From Trogon surrucura (taxonomy: Eukaryota > Chordata > Aves > Trogoniformes > Trogonidae), in the NCBI GenBank assembly GCA_020746105.1, contig CM036639.1:3735501-3799500 (forward strand): a stretch of DNA of 64,000 nt. Reading direction: 5' to 3'. The notes beneath the pieces are model-generated. The model saw only the letters and a list, made by a program, of their open reading frames with translations. It did no database searches and had not been told where the DNA came from. The translations under genes and the position numbers were made by a program. Shown here piece by piece: positions 59,647-64,000 of the stretch (the first letter of the stretch is position 1; every line of letters starts with the position of its first letter).

Positions 59647-59715
59647 TTACATGTTCCCGCGGTACGTGATGTTGGTGAAGGTAGACGTAGCCTCTTTGTA
59701 CAAAGGGTTGTTACC
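59647..59715 (-). CDS. ITGB3: ITGB3 last exon: NPLY/NITY tail and stop
   Basis: 69 bp, acceptor TTCCAG. It encodes [20 protein letters not shown] and NM, with the TAA stop at 59647-59649. The two Tyr motifs are intact. Confidence 0.96.
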   Translation of the reverse strand, partial: GNNPLYKEATSTFTNITYRGNM

Positions 59716-62011
59716 CTGGAAGAAGGAGGAGGAAAAAGGGCATCATCACTCTGTGCTTGGCATCAGCATTCATTCTACTTGACAGCTGGGGAAACTGAGG
59801 CAGCAACTCAGCATTGAGTGGTGGATCCATGTCTTTGCTCAAGGCTTTGTCTGCACAGTTTAACAGCTCCCCATAAGGTTTCAGGGGGGAAAGGAAGGAA
59901 AAGCTGCTGTGGAGGAGAGGAAAGGCAGCAGGAGCAGAGGTCTGAAAAAGCCATGCTCTCCCACTCCAACCGTTCCCCCTGGGGAGGTGGACGAGAGGTG
60001 GGGGACAGGCACCGGTGCCGTCCCTTGTGCTCCGGGTGCCTCAGCCCTTCCAGCATCACGTGGCAGGAGGGACCTTCCACCTCACTCATGGGATGGAAAC
60101 ACTGGTGTGGGCAGTGAGTAAGAGGGTCACGCTGGTGGCAGGTGCTTGGGATGTGGCTGGAGGTGGGAAAATCATCTGGGACATCCACTGTGGCCTGTCC
60201 ACAGCCCCCGGGACTGCAGTGGGTAAGGAGCGTCGAGTCTGGAAGTGGCACCCTGAGTCCTGCCTGCGACACTGTGCCATGCTTCAGAGAGCAATGGGGC
60301 AAGCTGGACCACACTCTGGGACCACAGACTCCAACTGGGTTCTCTTCCTGGGAGCACTGGGACCTGGATCCACTCAACCCAGGGGCTGTGGGATTCAGGG
60401 GTTCCTGCCTGGCACACCCAACACTCTGGCCCTCACCGTGTCCCACTTGGCCCTGGCCTTCTCCTCCTCGAAGCGGGCAAACTCCCGGCGGTCGTGGATG
60501 GTGATGAGGAGCTTCCAGATGAGCAAGGCGGCGAGGCCGATGAGCAGGATGGCGCCCGTCACCGAGAGCAGGACCACCAGGATGTCTGGCCCCTTCGGGC
60601 AGTCTGGCAGAGGGAGGAGGGCAAGGTTGGAGGGGGGGAATCAGCACCCTCAGGGCATTTAAAAGCATTAAATGGGGGGCTGCCTAGCTATGGGCTGCTC
60701 TGGTCTCAGGAAGGCCTCCTCCTGTCCTGTTAGGGAGCAGGAGCCTCCGCCTTCGAGCACAGCAGGCTCTATAAAGTAGGGTCCCATCCCTGGGGTGCAT
60801 GTGCCAAGATCCTTGAGCTCCTGTTGCTAGGGTGGGGGTCTGCACCCAAGCCTGGAACAATCCAGCTCAAGGGCATCACAGGTCCCATCTGCAGATGACA
60901 CCAGACACCAAGTCCTTGGGCTGGTGGAATTTCATCTTGAAACCACCAGCCCGGCTGATGCGCCCACACCACCCTCGCTCGCTGGCTGTGCGTCAACACC
61001 GTGCTGGTAAACGGGGGTGGCAAGATCTGCTGCAAACCCCAGCACCCACCCTGCTCCCCCCTTCACGCTGCCCGGGGCTGTGCAGCCAACCCAGGGGCTG
61101 GGGAGGGTGGGCTGCAGCTCTGCCAGAGGCAGGCAGCCTTAGGTAGAGCTGGCAGCTGCCTTTGTGACCCTGCTTTTGGGGGATCTGTGGTCCCCACCCA
61201 GCCCAGCTGCAGCAGCCAGGTCTTACCTGGCTCCTCGATAACGTAGAGGATGGACTTGCCACTGGAGTCCTCATAGTACTGGAATCGCACCACGCAGTCG
61301 TCCTCGTCCTTGTAGGTGCAGTTCACGGCGTCCTTGCCCCTGTCACCTGCCAGAGCAAGAGGCTCAGAGTCTCCCGTGCAGGAGGGATGCAAAACCAGAG
61401 GGGAAGCGGATGGCATATGCAGCCCCCCCCAGATTTCCATGCTCTAAGGGCAGGGGTTTGGGTCTCCTCTCTTACTTAGTTCCTGCACCGTCTCGATCTC
61501 GTCGCGGCACATGCGGCCGCAGGACTGCTGCTTCACCAGCTCTCCTCGCTCAAACTTCTTGCACTCCACACAGTCCCTGAGGAAGAGGAGGGAGGTACCG
61601 TGAGCTCCTCCGTGCTCTGCCCAGGGAACCCTCAAACCTTTCAATCTCAGGCTCTGGAAATGGCTGCAATCCCAACCCCGCCGGGCTGCAGCTGGTGAGA
61701 GCTCCTGCTGCCAGCTCCCTGATGGTCTGTGACCCATCCCAGCTCTCTGCCGGGCTACAACCTGTCCCGGCACCCTGCCCTCTCTCACTTTTTGATGGTG
61801 CAGGCATCAGGGCACGTGGGACACTTCTCGCAGGTGTCGCCGTAGGAGCCGGGCTGGGTGCAGTCGCACTTGCCACAGACGCAGGAGCCGTGGCCGCTGC
61901 ACACCAGCCCATTGCTGGACATGCACGTGTCGGTGCGGGTGGTGCAGTTGCAGTAGTCACCGGTCCAGTCCGAGTCGCACAGACAGTCCCCGCAGCTGCA
62001 CTTCCCATGGC
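59647..62011 (-). CDS. ITGB3: ITGB3, integrin beta-3 (C-terminal part, partial)
   Basis: Integrin beta-3 pairs with alpha-IIb on thrombocytes/platelets or with alpha-V on many cells, binding RGD ligands such as fibrinogen and vitronectin. Five exons give the last integrin EGF repeats, the beta-tail domain, the single membrane span and the cytoplasmic tail. Markers: [19 protein letters not shown] and [18 protein letters not shown] (EGF repeats), [20 protein letters not shown] (beta tail), DILVV to LLIWK (membrane span), [20 protein letters not shown] (membrane-proximal tail), then NPLY and NITY motifs for talin and kindlin. All junctions keep frame. The cysteine pattern and beta-3-specific tail exclude other beta subunits. 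The N-terminal exons, including the I-like domain, lie beyond the right edge. The protein ends RGNM rather than the mammalian RGT. Exons are listed separately. Confidence 0.97.
60437..60603 (-). CDS. ITGB3: ITGB3 exon: transmembrane and proximal tail
   Basis: 167 bp, acceptor TGCCAG and donor GTGAGG. It encodes [10 protein letters not shown], the hydrophobic span with [15 protein letters not shown], then [18 protein letters not shown] and ending AKWDT. Confidence 0.97.
61227..61346 (-). CDS. ITGB3: ITGB3 exon: beta-tail domain
   Basis: 120 bp, acceptor TGGCAG and donor GTAAGA. It encodes [20 protein letters not shown] and [19 protein letters not shown]. Confidence 0.97.
61476..61576 (-). CDS. 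ITGB3: ITGB3 exon: beta-tail domain start
   Basis: 101 bp, acceptor CCTCAG and donor GTAAGA. It encodes [20 protein letters not shown] and [13 protein letters not shown]. Confidence 0.96.
61789..62011 (-). CDS. ITGB3: ITGB3 exon: integrin EGF repeats
   Basis: 223 bp, acceptor CCCCAG and donor GTGAGA. It encodes [20 protein letters not shown] through [10 protein letters not shown]; dense, regularly spaced cysteines of EGF repeats 3 and 4. Confidence 0.96.
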
Positions 62012-64000
62012 CTGGGGACAACCCAGAGAGCGTCAGGACCCCCAAGTGTCCCCATAGATCCCATTAGCCATCACCCATATGAGACGCCCATCTACCCAGA
62101 GCGGCAGCTCCACCTCTGTGGACATGGCAAGGCAGACCAGCTGCCCAGGACAATCCCTTTCTCCCTTGGCCTTGAGGTGGGACACACACAACAGCTCGCA
62201 CCAAATCTCATTCTTTCCCAAGTCGCCACCACTCTTCTTATTCCACCCAAACAAGGAAAAAAGCACCAAATTTCAGGCTGATCTGCCCCAGCTCTGGCAG
62301 GTTGGCAGCAGCAGCTGGAAGTGCTCAGTCAGATCGGTCTCTGAGCTAGTCAGGCTTTGGCTTTTAATTTCAGCTTGAGTCAAGACATCTAGTCAAAATC
62401 CCCAACTGCCAGCCTCGAACCAGGTAGGGGAAGCCGACTGCTGGGAAAAGCCCAACAAGCTCTGCATGCTCGCCGAGACTAGTTTAATCAGACAGACAGA
62501 CAGACGTGCTCAAACCTTGCCAAAGCCTGGAGCTATTTGGATTGTGGTTTGATCTTGGCTCAAACACAAGACGTGGTGAGCGCTGGAAACACCATGGAGC
62601 CGGCACACGCCGACCAGTCCCAAGCCCCAAACGCTGCTCCCGGTGGGGGATCGGCTGGGCACCATCCCTGCCATGGCCTCAGGGACACCAGCATGAGAAA
62701 TAAATGTGTAACTCTGTTAAGGAACTAGGGCTGAGTCATAGGAAATCTGTGCTGCACTGGGTGACAAGGCACAGAAACGGTCGGGGGAGGCTGGGGAGAA
62801 GCGGCTCAATGAGTCGAGATTGATGCCAACAGGGTCAGACAGATTGGGTTAATTAACAGCTCAGCCAGGCTGGGGGCAGCTCTTCGTCATCATCGCCCTT
62901 CCTCCATCCTGGCAGCCCTTGTGCAAACAGGCAGCGGGAGCAAGGACAGGCACCCGGCTCCCTGAGGTCACCGACCGCTGAGGGTGGGGGAAAACCCCAG
63001 CATTTCCACCATTATCAGCAAGCTGTTACGATAAAGGATCAATCCCAGCAGCTCGGAGGCAACCATGAGCCATGGAGTTGGGCTGAGGGGCAGGTGGGGT
63101 CCCAAAAACTCGATTTGGGGACACTGGGGAGCAGGAACAGAGTGTCATCTGGCCAGGTTTCATCTCACCTAGGCTGGGTTCCAGCAGAGTGGGATCAGCT
63201 TTGGCCACTGACATTTGCTTGGGGATTTTTGGGCTCTCAGCAGAAAAGTAGTGGCTTTTTTGGCACTGCGTTAGCAGTTGCCTCACCTGGACTCACAGAG
63301 GGAGGCTGAGAATAGGAAAGGGGGTGGCTATTCCTCTCTTGTTCTCCCCTTTAATCACTTCTGAGGTGCTCTGCTCCTGGAGGGGACATGCCACAACTTC
63401 ATGACCCAGTCTCAGGCACTGCCACCCCTCTCACTTTGCCTGAAACAACAGGGAATGGGGCAGAGCACCGGTGTTCACACATGAAAACACTGTTGAGATG
63501 GGTGTTTTGCAAAGAGAGGCTCCTTCCCTGGTCCGTTCCGTGAGAGGAGTACCCAAAGACCTGGTCCTGTTTCCCCTCTACTGAGAGCAGAAGCAGGGAA
63601 GTCTGGTAGCACATGGAAAAGATGAGTATTCAGGAGGGGAGATGCTGTAAAGGCCAGCAAGGGGGAAGGAATTGCTTCCCCAATCCTTTCATCAATGAAG
63701 AGTCTTCGAGAACTGGGTGGTGGATAAAAATTGCCTCTCCCCACCCCTCTCCCTTCACCCTGGGGTTTCCTCCTCCAAGGCAATACGTCTCATGCGTTGG
63801 CTGCGATTCAAGCAGCGTCCCTGCCCTGGGCACCCCAGAGCTGCTTCCTTGAGTGCTCTGTTAGGGCGCTTGAGTCTAAGCAGCGACCAGGGTCTGCTTT
63901 TTAACGCTCTAGCCCATCACCCTGCCACAACTCTCAGGCACAAGAAGCTATATCTGCTGCCGAAAAGGGAATAATTCCCCTGGCATCACTTCAGACCCAG
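62012..64000 (-). other. ITGB3 intron, right edge
   Basis: Intron upstream of the EGF-repeat exon, extending off the window. The preceding large EGF exon expected for beta-3 was not found here, and no repeat was recognised. A short CAGA/AGAC run lies at about 62490-62505. Confidence 0.75.

Noticed and set aside
60015..60662. 215-codon plus-strand frame
   Set aside because: Antisense shadow of the GC-rich ITGB3 transmembrane exon.
59808..60668. 286-codon minus-strand frame across the last ITGB3 intron
   Set aside because: It is in the wrong frame for the integrin exon it overlaps; the true exon is 60437-60603.

Overview
This is vertebrate nuclear DNA, almost certainly avian. The genes are split into short exons with GT/AG introns. 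There are CR1 (chicken repeat 1) retroposon fragments near 32.6, 53.1 and 56.7 kb, two CpG-island promoters, short introns, and a low interspersed-repeat load. The gene order also fits bird chromosome 27-type blocks. No operon, CRISPR, phage or prokaryotic signal is present.

Three genes recognisable at protein level all lie on the minus strand, head to tail. From right to left (5' to 3' for the genes) they are: (1) the 3' end of ITGB3 (integrin beta-3), last five coding exons at 62.0-59.6 kb, with a 3'UTR probably ending near 58.35 kb; (2) a complete METTL2 gene (tRNA m3C methyltransferase), nine coding exons from 52,373 to 40,797, encoding 372 residues; (3) the 5' half of TLK2 (tousled-like kinase 2), with a CpG-island promoter at 28.3-29.7 kb and eleven coding exons from 26,712 to 2,154, about 373 residues. 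The TLK2 kinase domain lies beyond the left edge.

Between ITGB3 and METTL2, at 55.4-56.9 kb on the minus strand, I find short exon-like segments. They share splice phase, align with each other without gaps, and one spells an EF-hand-type segment. In mammals the EFCAB3/EFCAB13 gene lies in exactly this interval, so I read them as an unannotated EFCAB remnant. One copy carries an in-frame stop and abuts the next segment too closely for a normal intron, so decay is likely. This is the most interesting hidden structure in the window.

The rest is intronic or intergenic: about 10 kb between TLK2 and METTL2 (30-39.7 kb), with one CR1 fragment and an AT-rich block that could be regulatory, and long TLK2 introns with simple repeats only. 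Promoter details worth noting are a perfect TCTCGCGAGA palindrome and a CCAAT box upstream of TLK2 next to a 30-G run, and paired CACGTG boxes, ETS and CRE-like sites and a small tandem repeat upstream of METTL2.
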